This document shows positions 42,746-51,509 of a stretch of 52,331 bases of DNA, piece by piece. Position 1 is the first letter of the stretch, and every line of letters begins with the position of its first letter. The DNA comes from Rhodococcus sp. (in: high G+C Gram-positive bacteria) (GTDB taxonomy: Bacteria > Actinomycetota > Actinomycetes > Mycobacteriales > Mycobacteriaceae), in contig NZ_JAHFVG010000041.1 of the NCBI RefSeq assembly GCF_023264675.1, forward strand, positions 1 to 52,331, written 5' to 3'. Position numbers and translations under genes: made by a program. A model generated the notes under the pieces. That model saw only the letters and a program-made list of their open reading frames with translations. It had not been told where the DNA came from and searched no databases.

Positions 42746-43597
42746 TTACTTCTCGACTGTAGCGCGCATCGACTGCGTGCCGATGACCCTGAGCAGATCC
42801 AACTTCTCGCGGGCGTCGGTTCCCGGGAGGGGTGAGTACACGAGCAGGTGCTGACCTTGCTTCTGGGTCACGAGAGTTTCGCAGTGCACCGACACGATCC
42901 CGACGTCGCGGTGCACGAAGCGCTTCACCGCCGGGGCCTTGAGCGCGACCCGGTGCTCGCTCCACACTTCCTCGAACTCGGGGCTTTCGGCCCGAAGACG
43001 ATCCACCAGCAGAGTCACCTCTGCGTCACCCGCGCGACGAGCGGAGACGGCACGCAGGTCGGCGACGTGCTTGTGCGCCAGGCGCTCCCGGTCGTCCTCG
43101 GGAAACATCTTTCGTGCCGACGGTTCGGTGAACCATCGCCACACGATGTATCGATCGAGTCCGGAGTACTGCGGCGGTTTTCCGCACAGCGCCGTGTACA
43201 TCTCGTTGTGGGCGAGGATCTCACCGAGGTCGGTCACCACACATGCGGGAGTGTCGTCGAGCTTGGTCAACAGATGCATCAGACCCGGCCCGACGTGTTT
43301 GTCCGCACCGACTCTCGTCGGCGGTGATTGGCCCGCGAGGATGTAGAGGTGGTCGCGTTCGTCGTCGTCCAGGCGCAGCGCACGAGCCAACGAGCTCAAG
43401 ATCTGAGTCGACGGGTGTGGTCCACGGCGCTGTTCGAGCCGGGTGTAGTAATCCGTCGACATACCGGTGAGCAGAGCAACTTCGTCACGGCGTAGGCCTG
43501 GTGTACGGCGACGAACACCAGGTGAGATCCCGACGTCGGCAGGGGTCAGAACTTCGCGGCGTCGCCGCAGGAAGTCTGCAAGTTCGTCTCGTTCCAC
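42746..43597 (-). CDS. XRE-family regulator with MmyB-like ligand-binding domain
   Basis: 283-aa DNA-binding protein. The N-terminal helix-turn-helix is PGLRRDEVALLTGMSTDYYTRLEQ (about residues 33-56). The C-terminal MmyB-like PAS-type domain has ACVVTDLGEILAHNEMYTAL and HRDVGIVSVHCETL. This family in actinobacteria usually controls an adjacent, divergently transcribed oxidoreductase. Here the divergent neighbour is the aldo/keto reductase at 43700, with a 102-nt shared promoter region, so that is the likely target. Confidence 0.88.
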   Translation of the reverse strand: MERDELADFLRRRREVLTPADVGISPGVRRRTPGLRRDEVALLTGMSTDYYTRLEQRRGPHPSTQILSSLARALRLDDDERDHLYILAGQSPPTRVGADKHVGPGLMHLLTKLDDTPACVVTDLGEILAHNEMYTALCGKPPQYSGLDRYIVWRWFTEPSARKMFPEDDRERLAHKHVADLRAVSARRAGDAEVTLLVDRLRAESPEFEEVWSEHRVALKAPAVKRFVHRDVGIVSVHCETLVTQKQGQHLLVYSPLPGTDAREKLDLLRVIGTQSMRATVEK

Positions 43598-43699
43598 TAC
43601 ATCAGTGTGCTCCCGCTGCCCCGGCTCAGCCAGGGACCGGCAGTCCCCCGGACAAGCGGTCTCTGCCGCGCGCGACCGAAAGCGCCGACAGTGGGATGC

Positions 43700-44695
43700 A
43701 TGAACAAGACACAGCTGGGAACCACAGGACCATCCGTCTCACGCATCGGCCTCGGCGGGATGGGCATGTCCGGCGCTTACGGCGCATCCGACGAGAAGGA
43801 GTCGATTCGAACCATCCATGCCGCGATCGACTCGGGCATCGATTTGATCGATACCGGGGACTTCTACGGCGCCGGCCACAACGAGATGCTCATCGGTCGA
43901 GCGCTGCAGGAGCGCAATCGCGAGGACGTCACGCTGTCGGTGAAGTTCGGCGCACTCCGCTCGCCCGATGGTGGATGGCTCGGATTCGACGGAAGCCCGC
44001 GCGCGGTCAAGAGCGCGTTGGCCTACAGCCTGCAGCGACTCGGCGTGGATCACATCGACATCTACCGCCCGGCACGTCTCGATCCTCAGGTGCCCATCGA
44101 GGACACCGTCGGGGCCGTCGCCGAGATGATCGAGGCCGGGTACGTCCGCCACATCGGCCTGTCCGAGGTGGGAAGCTCGACGCTGCGCCGAGCGGCAGCG
44201 GTACACCCGATCTCGGATCTTCAGATCGAGTACGCCCTGATCTCCCGCGGAATCGAGGCGGACATCCTGCCGACCGCGAGGGAGCTCGGCATCGGCATCA
44301 CCGCCTACGGAGTGCTCTCACGCGGACTACTCAGCGACTCGTTCCGTCAGGCCAAGACGTTCGCGGCCGACGACTTCCGCGCCCATAGCCCCCGCTTCCA
44401 AGGGGACAACCTCGACCGTAATCGCGAGGTCGTCGAGGTCCTTGCCGCGCTCGCCGAAGAGCGAGGTGTCTCGACCGCGCAGCTGGCCATCGCGTGGGTG
44501 CTCGGCCGGGGCGAGGACATCGTTCCGGTGATCGGCGCTCGCACCACCTCACGTCTCGCCGAGACCATCGCTGCGCTCGATATTTCGCTGTCCGACGAGG
44601 ATGTCGCGCGGATCGAGAAGGCCGTTCCCGCCGACTCCGCGGCCGGCGATCGGTACGCGGCAGCCCAGATGGCTCAGTTGGACAGCGAGGCCTGA
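43700..44695 (+). CDS. Aldo/keto reductase with atypical catalytic tetrad
   Basis: 331-aa (beta/alpha)8 NADPH oxidoreductase. It has IDLIDTGDFYGAGHNE (Asp and catalytic Tyr), LSVKFGALR (Lys) and VIGARTTSRLAETI (cofactor phosphate site). The position of the tetrad His, normally in YYLHRxDP, reads IYRPARLDP, so the His is replaced. This replacement recurs in an actinobacterial AKR subgroup as I recall it. Ketone/aldehyde reduction is likely but kinetics may differ from classical AKRs. ATG 43700 is chosen; GTG 43691 is possible. It is divergent from the XRE/MmyB regulator, and its end overlaps the LLM gene by 22 nt. Confidence 0.88.
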   Translation: MNKTQLGTTGPSVSRIGLGGMGMSGAYGASDEKESIRTIHAAIDSGIDLIDTGDFYGAGHNEMLIGRALQERNREDVTLSVKFGALRSPDGGWLGFDGSPRAVKSALAYSLQRLGVDHIDIYRPARLDPQVPIEDTVGAVAEMIEAGYVRHIGLSEVGSSTLRRAAAVHPISDLQIEYALISRGIEADILPTARELGIGITAYGVLSRGLLSDSFRQAKTFAADDFRAHSPRFQGDNLDRNREVVEVLAALAEERGVSTAQLAIAWVLGRGEDIVPVIGARTTSRLAETIAALDISLSDEDVARIEKAVPADSAAGDRYAAAQMAQLDSEA

Positions 44696-45651
44696 AACAG
44701 CGACATGAGCGCGGCATCGGCGTCGAGCAGCGCGGCTCGGTCGTAGGTCGACGTCGATGCCAGGATCTCGTCGGCCCCGGTGCGCACGAGCAGTTCCTCC
44801 ACCGCGGCGGCTACCGCGGCAGGAGTTCCGTGCACACCCGTCGCGATCGACCGCTCGACCCGTTCCCGAACACGGATCGGCGCCGCGCCCAGATCGATGT
44901 CGGACGCCGGTTCCAGCGGCGGAAACTCGCCGGTTCGACGCGACTGAGCCATCGCCCACGCCTCCGAGAGCACGAGCTCGGCTGCTCGCTCGGCGGTGTC
45001 GGCGATGGTGATGTCGAGCGAGACCAGAACGCTCGGCTGCGGGTTTCTCTCGGTGGCGCGGAAGTTCTTGCGGTAGATCTCCAGCGCAGCGCCATCGCTC
45101 TTCAGCAACGGTCCGCCGACGACGACCGGCAGGCCTGCCTTCGACGCGATCGCAAGACCCTGACCGGTCGCGAGGACGTAGACCGGGGGCGGCGGGACGG
45201 CCGGGCGCACGGTCACCGGCCCGGTGCCGTCCAGATAGTGCATGAGCTCGTCGAGATCGGCGACGAAGGTGTCCGGCGCGTCTCGCGGGGTGCGAAGAGC
45301 GGCGCGAACGGGCTCGGTGAACCCGAGCGAGCGGCCGACACCGGCATCGATGCGCCCCGGATACAACGCCTCGAGCATCGCGAACTGCTCGGCCACCACG
45401 AACGGCTGGTGGTTCGGCAACATGACGCCGCCCGAACCGAGCCGAATCTTCGAGGTGCGAGCTCCGATCGCGGCGAGAAGTACTGCGGGTGCGCCGCTCG
45501 CGATGCCGGGGACACCGTGATGCTCGGCGACCCAGAACCGATGGAAGCCCAGCTCCTCCGCGTTGATCGCGCGGTCGACCGTCGCGGTGAGAGCCGCGGC
45601 ATCGTCGATACCCGTTCGGGTTCGGGAGCGGTCGAGGATGGACAAGAGCAC
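44674..45651 (-). CDS. Luciferase-like (LLM) flavin oxidoreductase, MsnO8-type
   Basis: 325-aa bacterial-luciferase-fold monooxygenase. Motifs are LLSILDRSRTRTG at the N-terminus, RFWVAEHHGVPGIASGAP, RLGSGGVMLPNHQPFVVAEQF and RIDAGVGRSLGFTEP. These fit the MsnO8/group-1 luciferase-like family, which uses FMN or F420. Start is taken as GTG 45651, since upstream residues are not family-like. It is convergent with the aldo/keto reductase (22-nt overlap) and divergent from a VOC gene. Substrate unknown. Confidence 0.87.
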   Translation of the reverse strand: MLLSILDRSRTRTGIDDAAALTATVDRAINAEELGFHRFWVAEHHGVPGIASGAPAVLLAAIGARTSKIRLGSGGVMLPNHQPFVVAEQFAMLEALYPGRIDAGVGRSLGFTEPVRAALRTPRDAPDTFVADLDELMHYLDGTGPVTVRPAVPPPPVYVLATGQGLAIASKAGLPVVVGGPLLKSDGAALEIYRKNFRATERNPQPSVLVSLDITIADTAERAAELVLSEAWAMAQSRRTGEFPPLEPASDIDLGAAPIRVRERVERSIATGVHGTPAAVAAAVEELLVRTGADEILASTSTYDRAALLDADAALMSLFQASLSN

Positions 45652-45706
45652 ACCTGACCCAACCACGGATCGCCTACTCGTATTTCGGGTTCGGAAATCT
45701 GTCCAT

Positions 45707-45731
45707 AGGACCGAAACTGTCCGCAATCGGG
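45707..45731 (+). promoter_or_regulatory. Conserved motif upstream of VOC gene, copy 1
   Basis: AGGAC-N6-TGTCCGCAATCGGG. The same 19 fixed bases with the same 6-nt spacer recur at 50552-50576. In both cases the 3' end lies 15 nt before the ATG of a VOC gene. GGAC and GTCC form an inverted repeat, so it may be a regulator site overlapping the transcription start. The regulator is unknown. Confidence 0.6.
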
Positions 45732-45746
45732 TGCAGGCTGGAAGCC

Positions 45747-46112
45747 ATGGACATCAAACTCGAGCTCGTCATCATCCCGGTCACCGACGTCGACCGCGCG
45801 AAGGACTTCTATACCGGCATCGGATTCAACGCCGATTTCGACGCAAGCCCGTCACCGGGCATCCGGTTCGTTCAGCTGACCCCACCGGGTTCGGCGTGCT
45901 CGATCGCCCTCGGTGAGGGCCTCACTACCGCTACTCCTGGCAGCGTCGAGGGGCTGCAGGTCGTGGTCGCCAGCGCCGAAGAGGCTCGCAATCATCTGAT
46001 CGCGGCCGGGCACGACATCGAGCCGGTCACGGACATGGGCTGGGGGAAGTTCGTGTTCTTCGCCGATCCCGACGGCAACAAATGGGCGGTCCAGGAGCCC
46101 CCGAAGCGCTAG
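45747..46112 (+). CDS. VOC (glyoxalase/dioxygenase-fold) protein
   Basis: 121-aa single vicinal-oxygen-chelate protein starting MDIKLELVIIPVTDVDRAKDFYTGIGF. The fold's second module ends FVFFADPDGNKWAVQE. His/Glu metal ligands are not clearly complete: the first position is Glu or Val rather than His. It may therefore be a binding/resistance-type rather than a glyoxalase enzyme. It carries the shared upstream motif and overlaps the stop of the convergent EEP gene by 4 nt. Function unknown. Confidence 0.82.
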   Translation: MDIKLELVIIPVTDVDRAKDFYTGIGFNADFDASPSPGIRFVQLTPPGSACSIALGEGLTTATPGSVEGLQVVVASAEEARNHLIAAGHDIEPVTDMGWGKFVFFADPDGNKWAVQEPPKR

Positions 46113-47043
46113 AGCATCAGCGACGCCCTGATGCCGCGGTGATCGGAACCGGGGAGATCGACCAGTCCCACCTCGGTCACCGCTGCATCGCGCACGAGGA
46201 TGTGGTCGATCGCGATCACCGGCGGCAGCCGCCAGTCGGCGTGGTAGCTGGCAAGGTGCCCGGCGCCGACCTCCATGGCCGCATCACGGTAGGGACCCGA
46301 CAGCAGGTCCCGGTAGCGCTTGTGGTCGAAGGTGGCGTTGAAATCGCCCGCCACGACGACGGGACCGTCGTCGTCGGGGATCTTGGCGAGCATCTGGCGG
46401 ATGGCCGCCAATTCGCGCACCCACGCCTGCGGGTGACGCGGCCACGGCGGGACCGGATGCACCGCGAACACCAGCGGCGAGATCCCGCCGGGTACCGCGA
46501 CACGTGCCGAGAGCAACTCGGTGACGTACCCGTCGTGGCGCTCGGGGTCGATCAGCGGATGACGGGAGTAGATGCCGGTGCCGTCGCCCCCGGGTGCGCT
46601 GCTGACGAACGAATGTGGGAGCCGCCCCCCAACCCCGCAGCGAGCAGTCCGCGGTGGGCCGACGGCGTCAACTCGACGACAGTCAGTACATCCGGTTCGT
46701 GCCGATCGACGAGGGCAACGACGGCGTCCGCATCGGCCTTGCCCAACAGGATGTTCGCGTGCAGAACGGTGAACGGGACCTCTCCGGTCGGCTTCGATCC
46801 GAACCTCTTCTTCCAGAGTGGACTCTGTGTCCATGCCGCCCCGATCACCGCGATCGCGCCGACGACAGCGCCGAACCATCCGAAACCCACTGCCAGCAGA
46901 ACCGCACCCGGCACCGAGCAGAACAGCAGCGGGCGGGCGAGCGCGCCCGCCACCAGCATCCCCTGATTGGTCGAATCCACCACGTGAGCTGCAATCCCGA
47001 GCATCGACACTGTCACGAAACAGATGCCAAGGACGATGATCAT
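46109..47043 (-). pseudogene. Endonuclease/exonuclease/phosphatase (EEP) membrane protein with frameshift
   Basis: Two overlapping frames together form one ~311-aa EEP protein. The first part has three hydrophobic N-terminal segments (MIIVLGICFVTVSMLGIAA onward), then VLHANILLGKADAD and DVLTVVELTPSAHRGLLAAGLG. The frame then breaks. The other frame continues RLPHSFVSSAPGGDGTGIYSRHPL, VVVAGDFNAT and GSDHRGIRASLML, with the catalytic Asp-Asn and terminal SDH. The break is at a run of six C (46625-46630, G on the coding strand). One extra G gives 936 nt and a full frame. It may be a sequencing error, a true pseudogene or a slippage site. Confidence 0.8.
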
Positions 47044-47179
47044 GTGGTCGAGTGTCCCACTCCCACCTGTGGAGGGACTGGGAGAACTCACCGGTTCCGA
47101 ACGTCCGGTCGCTTTTTCGGTACCGGATGAGGAACAATGACCGTCGGGGTCGGGATCGAGTACAGGGGATACTGAAGAC

Positions 47180-48802
47180 GTGAAACGCAGGCAACTGCTC
47201 CAACTGGCAGCCGCAGGATTCGTCGGACTCACAGCGCCGTCGTTGGTCTCGGCATCGCGCGCGGGAGCATTACCGATCGGTGTCGGGTCCATTCGGTCCC
47301 TCGTTCCCGAGTTGTTCGCCGACCCACCTCGGCCTCCCGACCACTCGTCCGTCATCGTCATCGGTTCCGGATTCGGCGCGAGCGCCGCTGCGCTGCGTCT
47401 CGCACAATCGGGTAGCCAGGTCACCGTCCTCGAACGTGGACTCCGCTGGCCGCGTGATCCGTTCCGTGAGATCTTCACCGCCGACATGACGGCGGACGGC
47501 CGTGGACTGTGGCGTCAGGGTTCGTTCACCAACATCACCGGCATGCCCGTCGGACCTGTCGATCACTTCGGCGGAGTACTCGACACCACCCGCTTCGAGA
47601 ACCTGTCGGTCTGGCGCGCCGCCGCCGTCGGCGGTGGATCCGTCGTCTACACCGGTGTCACCATCGCGCCCGATCGCCGTTTCTTCGACCTCTCGTTCGG
47701 CGGCCGACTCGGCTACGACGAGATGGAGAGCACCTGGTACCCGAAGGCTCGCTCGATGCTGCTGCCGACGATCATGCCTGCGGACATCTACAACAGCCCC
47801 AACTTCGCGCACTCCCGCACCTGGGACGACCATGCTCGCCGCGCCGGCTACACACCGGAGGCCGTCGACGGCACCTGGAACTGGAACGTGCTGCGCGACG
47901 AGATGTCCGGGCGCTCGCGGCCTTCGGCCACCGTGGGGGCCAGTACCTTCGGCAACTCGAACGGTGCAAAACACGACCTCACCCAGAACTACATTCCGCA
48001 GGCCGAAGCCACCGGTCGCGCCCAGGTGTGCCACAGCCACGAGGTCGCGTCCATCGGAACCGAATCCGGCGGCCGCTACCGCGTCGAGGTCAGGCGCGTC
48101 GATCCCGAAGGCAACGTCGTCGAGACTAGAACTCTGACGTGCGACAAGCTCGTTCTCGGTGCCGGATCCATCGGTACCACCGAGCTGCTGCTGCGCGCCC
48201 AGGCAACCGGTGCGCTCGGCAACCTCAACGAGTTCGTCGGTCGAGGCTGGGGCACCAACGGCGACGCCTCGATGACGCGATCGCTCGGACCGGCTGCCGG
48301 CACTCCGCAGGCGGCACCGTGTGCGTCACGCATCATCGACGACTCGGGGCTTCCACTGACCGTCGAGAACTGGTACGTGCCCGGTGTTCCCTGGGATCTC
48401 GGCTTCCTCGGATCGCTCGGAATGACCATCGATCCGCTCCGCGCCGACTTCCGCTACGACGCAGGCACCGACGGCATCACGCTCAGCTGGCCGAAGGGCG
48501 GCAGCCACGACACCGTCGAGGCGCTCCGTGCCGTGCAGAACAAGATGGCGGAAGCAGGCGGAACCGTCGTCGCTGCCGAGCCGTTCACCCGCGACGTCGA
48601 CGACACCTTCACCGCGCATCCCCTCGGCGGCGCCGTACTGGGCGACGTCACCGACTCCTACGGCCGCGTCAAGGGCCACGACGGGCTGTACGTCGTGGAC
48701 GGCGCCCTCATCCCGGGAAGCACGGGCGCCGCCAACCCCTCACTCACGATCACCGCCTTGGCGGAACGCAACATCGCCCACATCATTTCCAATGGACGCT
48801 AG
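47180..48802 (+). CDS. GMC-family flavoprotein oxidoreductase, cholesterol-oxidase-like, Tat-exported
   Basis: 540-aa FAD enzyme of class I cholesterol-oxidase type. The N-terminus MKRRQLLQLAAAGFVGLTAP has a twin-arginine pair and hydrophobic core, so folded export by Tat is likely. The Rossmann motif is VIVIGSGFGASAAALRLA, then LERGLRWPR. Catalytic residues match by context: His in FTAHPLGGAVLG, Asn in GAANPSLTITALAERN, and an acidic residue in LTVENWYVP. Likely oxidises a sterol or other secondary alcohol with H2O2 formation. It is divergent from the EEP gene and stands alone. Whether it is a true cholesterol oxidase needs an assay. Confidence 0.85.
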   Translation: MKRRQLLQLAAAGFVGLTAPSLVSASRAGALPIGVGSIRSLVPELFADPPRPPDHSSVIVIGSGFGASAAALRLAQSGSQVTVLERGLRWPRDPFREIFTADMTADGRGLWRQGSFTNITGMPVGPVDHFGGVLDTTRFENLSVWRAAAVGGGSVVYTGVTIAPDRRFFDLSFGGRLGYDEMESTWYPKARSMLLPTIMPADIYNSPNFAHSRTWDDHARRAGYTPEAVDGTWNWNVLRDEMSGRSRPSATVGASTFGNSNGAKHDLTQNYIPQAEATGRAQVCHSHEVASIGTESGGRYRVEVRRVDPEGNVVETRTLTCDKLVLGAGSIGTTELLLRAQATGALGNLNEFVGRGWGTNGDASMTRSLGPAAGTPQAAPCASRIIDDSGLPLTVENWYVPGVPWDLGFLGSLGMTIDPLRADFRYDAGTDGITLSWPKGGSHDTVEALRAVQNKMAEAGGTVVAAEPFTRDVDDTFTAHPLGGAVLGDVTDSYGRVKGHDGLYVVDGALIPGSTGAANPSLTITALAERNIAHIISNGR

Positions 48803-48817
48803 TATTTCGAACCGACG

Positions 48818-50467
48818 CTAGCTCAGTTCGATGTCGGGGCGCCCGCTCGGAACGGTGACGGTGGTTGCCGTGCGCACCGCCGCTCCCGGCGTCGACACGG
48901 CGTCGAGAACCCTGACCTCCGAACGCCATTCGTTCGGAGTCAGACTCGCCCGCAGGTAGCCGCGGCGAGCATTGCCGTAGTGGACGTGCGGCGACGCTGC
49001 CGCGATGGCGGCTCCGGCCGAGTCCACGTCGGCACCGTCCTTGCCCGACGCGATGGACGTGGTGGCGATTTCGACGCCCACCACCGGCGACACCTGATCC
49101 TGGTAGTCGCGGCGAAGTTCCGACACGATCGTGCGGTGGATGTCGCCGACGATGGACGCTACGTTCGAGACTCCACGGTCGCGGGCGCCGTCGAGGATTC
49201 GGTGGCGCGAGGCCTCGTAGCCACTCCACGGATCCATCCCGACCTTGCGGCTGCTCTCCAACCCCTGAGCTAGATCGGAGATCACCGTCTGGTGGGCAAG
49301 GAAATTCCACTGGGACGGCGACGAGAAGCCGTCGAGGATCCACTTCTCCTGCTCGGCGCCGGTGATGGTCCGCGACGGGTCGGCCGTCTCCGAATCCTGC
49401 GAGTGCTCACCGTCGCCGTGCGCCTGATCGCTGCGGTACTGACGAGTGTCCAGCACCGAGAAGTCGACGAGATCACCGAACGAGAACCGGCGATACACCT
49501 TCATGTCCGGGCCCGTCGGTCGCAGATTTCCACGCACCGGAGTGTTCTCCCACCATGCTTTGAACGCATCTGCCCTACGCAACAGGAACTCTCGCGGATC
49601 CACTATGTTCGGCCCGTTCCGCGGGCTCCACTCCTGGTCGTCGTCCTGGCTGATCTGCGATGCCCAGTTGTTGTCCACCTCGTGGTCGTCGAACGTGGAG
49701 ATCCATGGCGCCGACGCGTGGGCCGCGGCCAGGTTCTCGTCGGCCTTGTACATGGCGTAGCGATCGCGATAGTCGGCGAGCACCATGGTCTCTCGGTTCG
49801 CCGCGTCGGGCCTCGGTGTGCCCCTGCGTGCACCCTCGTCCTTGATCGCGTACTCGTAGATGTAGTCGCCGAGGAAGAACACCACGTCGAGGTTCGACGC
49901 CGCGAGATCCTTGTAGGCACCGAAGTAGCCGTCCTCCCATTTCTGGCACGACGCCCACGCGAAGTTCAACTGCCCGAGCGGCTTTCCCGCCGGTGGCGCT
50001 GTCTTGGTGCGCCCGACCGTACTCGAGTGTGGTCCGACGAGAAACCGGTAGAAGTACTCTCGGCCCGGCTCCAGCCCTCGCACATCGACGTGCAGAGACC
50101 ATCCGTCGAACTCGGTCGCGAGCTCGACCCCCTCGAACGTGACCGACCGGAAGTTCTCGTCGGCGGCGATCTGCCATCGCACGGGAACCACACCGGGAGT
50201 CATGCCGCCCGCCGGGGCGAAGGGGTCGGTCGCAAGCCTCGTCCACAGCACGACCGAGTCGGGCAGCGGATCGCCCGAGGCAACGCCCAACCGGAACGGG
50301 TAGTCCGGCGGTGTCGCCGACTGTGCATGCGCGACGGTCCCGCCGAACTCCGGGGTGAACGCCAGCGCGCCGACCAGCGCACTCCACGTCAGGAACTGGC
50401 GTCGGGTACTTCCCCCTCGCAACGAGATGTCGCGTCCGATACGTACGTCGTTACCTTCTCTCACCAT
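48818..50467 (-). CDS. Alkaline phosphatase D (PhoD family), Tat-exported
   Basis: 549-aa secreted phosphodiesterase/monoesterase using Fe3+ and Ca2+. The twin-arginine signal is STRRQFLTWSALVGALAF, at about residues 19-36. Active-site segments are FAWASCQKWEDGYFGAY (Cys-linked iron site), FFLGDYIYEY (metal Asp and Tyr), STFDDHEVDNNW, HQTVISD and SIVGDIHRTIVSEL. All expected ligands are present. It scavenges phosphate, usually under PhoP control, but I see no clear PHO box. Start taken as ATG 50467. It ends 15 nt from the convergent GMC oxidoreductase stop. Confidence 0.92.
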   Translation of the reverse strand: MVREGNDVRIGRDISLRGGSTRRQFLTWSALVGALAFTPEFGGTVAHAQSATPPDYPFRLGVASGDPLPDSVVLWTRLATDPFAPAGGMTPGVVPVRWQIAADENFRSVTFEGVELATEFDGWSLHVDVRGLEPGREYFYRFLVGPHSSTVGRTKTAPPAGKPLGQLNFAWASCQKWEDGYFGAYKDLAASNLDVVFFLGDYIYEYAIKDEGARRGTPRPDAANRETMVLADYRDRYAMYKADENLAAAHASAPWISTFDDHEVDNNWASQISQDDDQEWSPRNGPNIVDPREFLLRRADAFKAWWENTPVRGNLRPTGPDMKVYRRFSFGDLVDFSVLDTRQYRSDQAHGDGEHSQDSETADPSRTITGAEQEKWILDGFSSPSQWNFLAHQTVISDLAQGLESSRKVGMDPWSGYEASRHRILDGARDRGVSNVASIVGDIHRTIVSELRRDYQDQVSPVVGVEIATTSIASGKDGADVDSAGAAIAAASPHVHYGNARRGYLRASLTPNEWRSEVRVLDAVSTPGAAVRTATTVTVPSGRPDIELS

Positions 50468-50551
50468 CGTTCGAGACTCTCCCGCGGGAGCCAACTCCGT
50501 CTGTCCACGGCACTGCGTACTGGTTAATTGCCGCTGTTCATTTCCCGGACG

Positions 50552-50576
50552 AGGACAGCAGATGTCCGCAATCGGG
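50552..50576 (+). promoter_or_regulatory. Conserved motif upstream of VOC gene, copy 2
   Basis: AGGAC-N6-TGTCCGCAATCGGG, identical in all fixed bases and spacing to 45707-45731, again ending 15 nt before an ATG of a VOC gene (50592). The 6-nt spacers differ (AGCAGA here, CGAAAC there), so the fixed bases are probably under selection. Confidence 0.6.
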
Positions 50577-50591
50577 GGAATCCTCTAGACC

Positions 50592-51011
50592 ATGACAACC
50601 CCGGATCGCACAGGCTCACAGATCGACCACCTCAACATCGGAGTCGCCGACTTGCTCGCGAGCGCCGACTTCTACGGAGCAGTTCTCGCGCCGCTCGGCA
50701 TCTCCGAGATCATGCGTGTCCCCCACACTCCCGAGGCGAACCAGCTCGCCATGATCGCGTTCGGTTGGGCCGACCGGAAGCCGTTCTTCTGGATCGTCGA
50801 TGCCCCCGGCTCGGCGATCGGGCCGCACACTCATCTTGCCTTCACCGCTCACGACCACGCCGAGGTCGACGCCTTCCATGCTGCCGCGTTGGCAGCGGGC
50901 GCCGACGAGCTGCGACCGCCCGGTCTGCAGCCGGAGTACCACTCCAGTTACTACGGCTCGTTCGTCCGCGATCTCAACGGCATCGACCTCGAGGCCGTCT
51001 GCCACCACTGA
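50592..51011 (+). CDS. VOC (glyoxalase/dioxygenase-fold) protein
   Basis: 139-aa vicinal-oxygen-chelate protein. IDHLNIGVADLLASADFYGAVLAPLG is the first module with metal-ligand His (DHLNI). HTHLAFTAHDHAEVDAFHAAALAAGA is the second module with His, and VRDLNGIDLEAVCHH supplies the terminal Glu. The typical two His plus Glu set is present, unlike the other VOC protein at 45747. Lyase or dioxygenase activity is possible; substrate unknown. It is probably in one transcript with the SnoaL-like gene 63 nt downstream. Confidence 0.85.
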   Translation: MTTPDRTGSQIDHLNIGVADLLASADFYGAVLAPLGISEIMRVPHTPEANQLAMIAFGWADRKPFFWIVDAPGSAIGPHTHLAFTAHDHAEVDAFHAAALAAGADELRPPGLQPEYHSSYYGSFVRDLNGIDLEAVCHH

Positions 51012-51074
51012 GCCGAGCCCCACCGCGAAGCCGCGATCCCTGTATTTTCACTTCAACAGACATCGGAGGTTTCA

Positions 51075-51452
51075 TTGACCACACACGCCGAAACACCCGC
51101 TACGGCACTCGAACTGGTACGTCGCAACGTCACCGAGATCTTCAACGCGGACGATGATCCTCGCCGGCGCCGGCTCATCGAAGCGTTCTATCACCCCGAC
51201 GCCGTCTTCTACGACGCCGAAGGTACCGCGACCGGTTACGACGAGATCGAACGTACGGTTCGCGGTCTGCACGAACGGACGACAGGTCTGACGTTCGGTG
51301 TCGCTGTCGAACCCACCGTCATCGAGGACCTCGCTCGGATCTCGTGGGCACTGTCGCCGCCCGAAGGGCCACCGGTGACGACCGGGATGGACATCGCACT
51401 CGTCCGGGACGGCCGAATCAGCTCGCTCTACACGTTCCTCGATCCGCAGTAG
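51075..51452 (+). CDS. SnoaL-like / NTF2-fold protein
   Basis: 125-aa small cone-shaped alpha+beta barrel protein. It begins MTTHAETPATALELVRRNVTE, then EAFYHPDAVFYDAEGTATGYDEI, the hallmark of SnoaL-like polyketide-cyclase/isomerase relatives. The chosen start is a rare TTG at 51075 because GGAGG lies only 5 nt upstream and no ATG/GTG in frame is better placed. No catalytic residues can be assigned. It likely shares a transcript with the VOC gene and ends at the terminator before rpoC. Confidence 0.82.
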   Translation: MTTHAETPATALELVRRNVTEIFNADDDPRRRRLIEAFYHPDAVFYDAEGTATGYDEIERTVRGLHERTTGLTFGVAVEPTVIEDLARISWALSPPEGPPVTTGMDIALVRDGRISSLYTFLDPQ

Positions 51453-51461
51453 CCCAACGAA

Positions 51462-51497
51462 AAAGCCCCGCACCGACCGAAGTCGATGCGGGGCTTT
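51462..51497. terminator. Bidirectional intrinsic terminator between the SnoaL gene and rpoC
   Basis: AAAGCCCCGCA (51462-51472) pairs perfectly with TGCGGGGCTTT (51487-51497). Inside, CGAC-CGAA-GTCG extends the stem past one C/A mismatch with a CGAA tetraloop. There is an A-run on the left and TTT on the right, so it can stop transcription from both the plus-strand SnoaL gene and the minus-strand rpoC gene. Confidence 0.9.
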
Positions 51498-51509
51498 CTG
51501 CGCTACTGG

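Noticed and set aside
46109..47043. Two separate short genes in place of one EEP gene
   Set aside because: The two frames together contain one ordered set of EEP motifs and join cleanly with one added base at a homopolymer.
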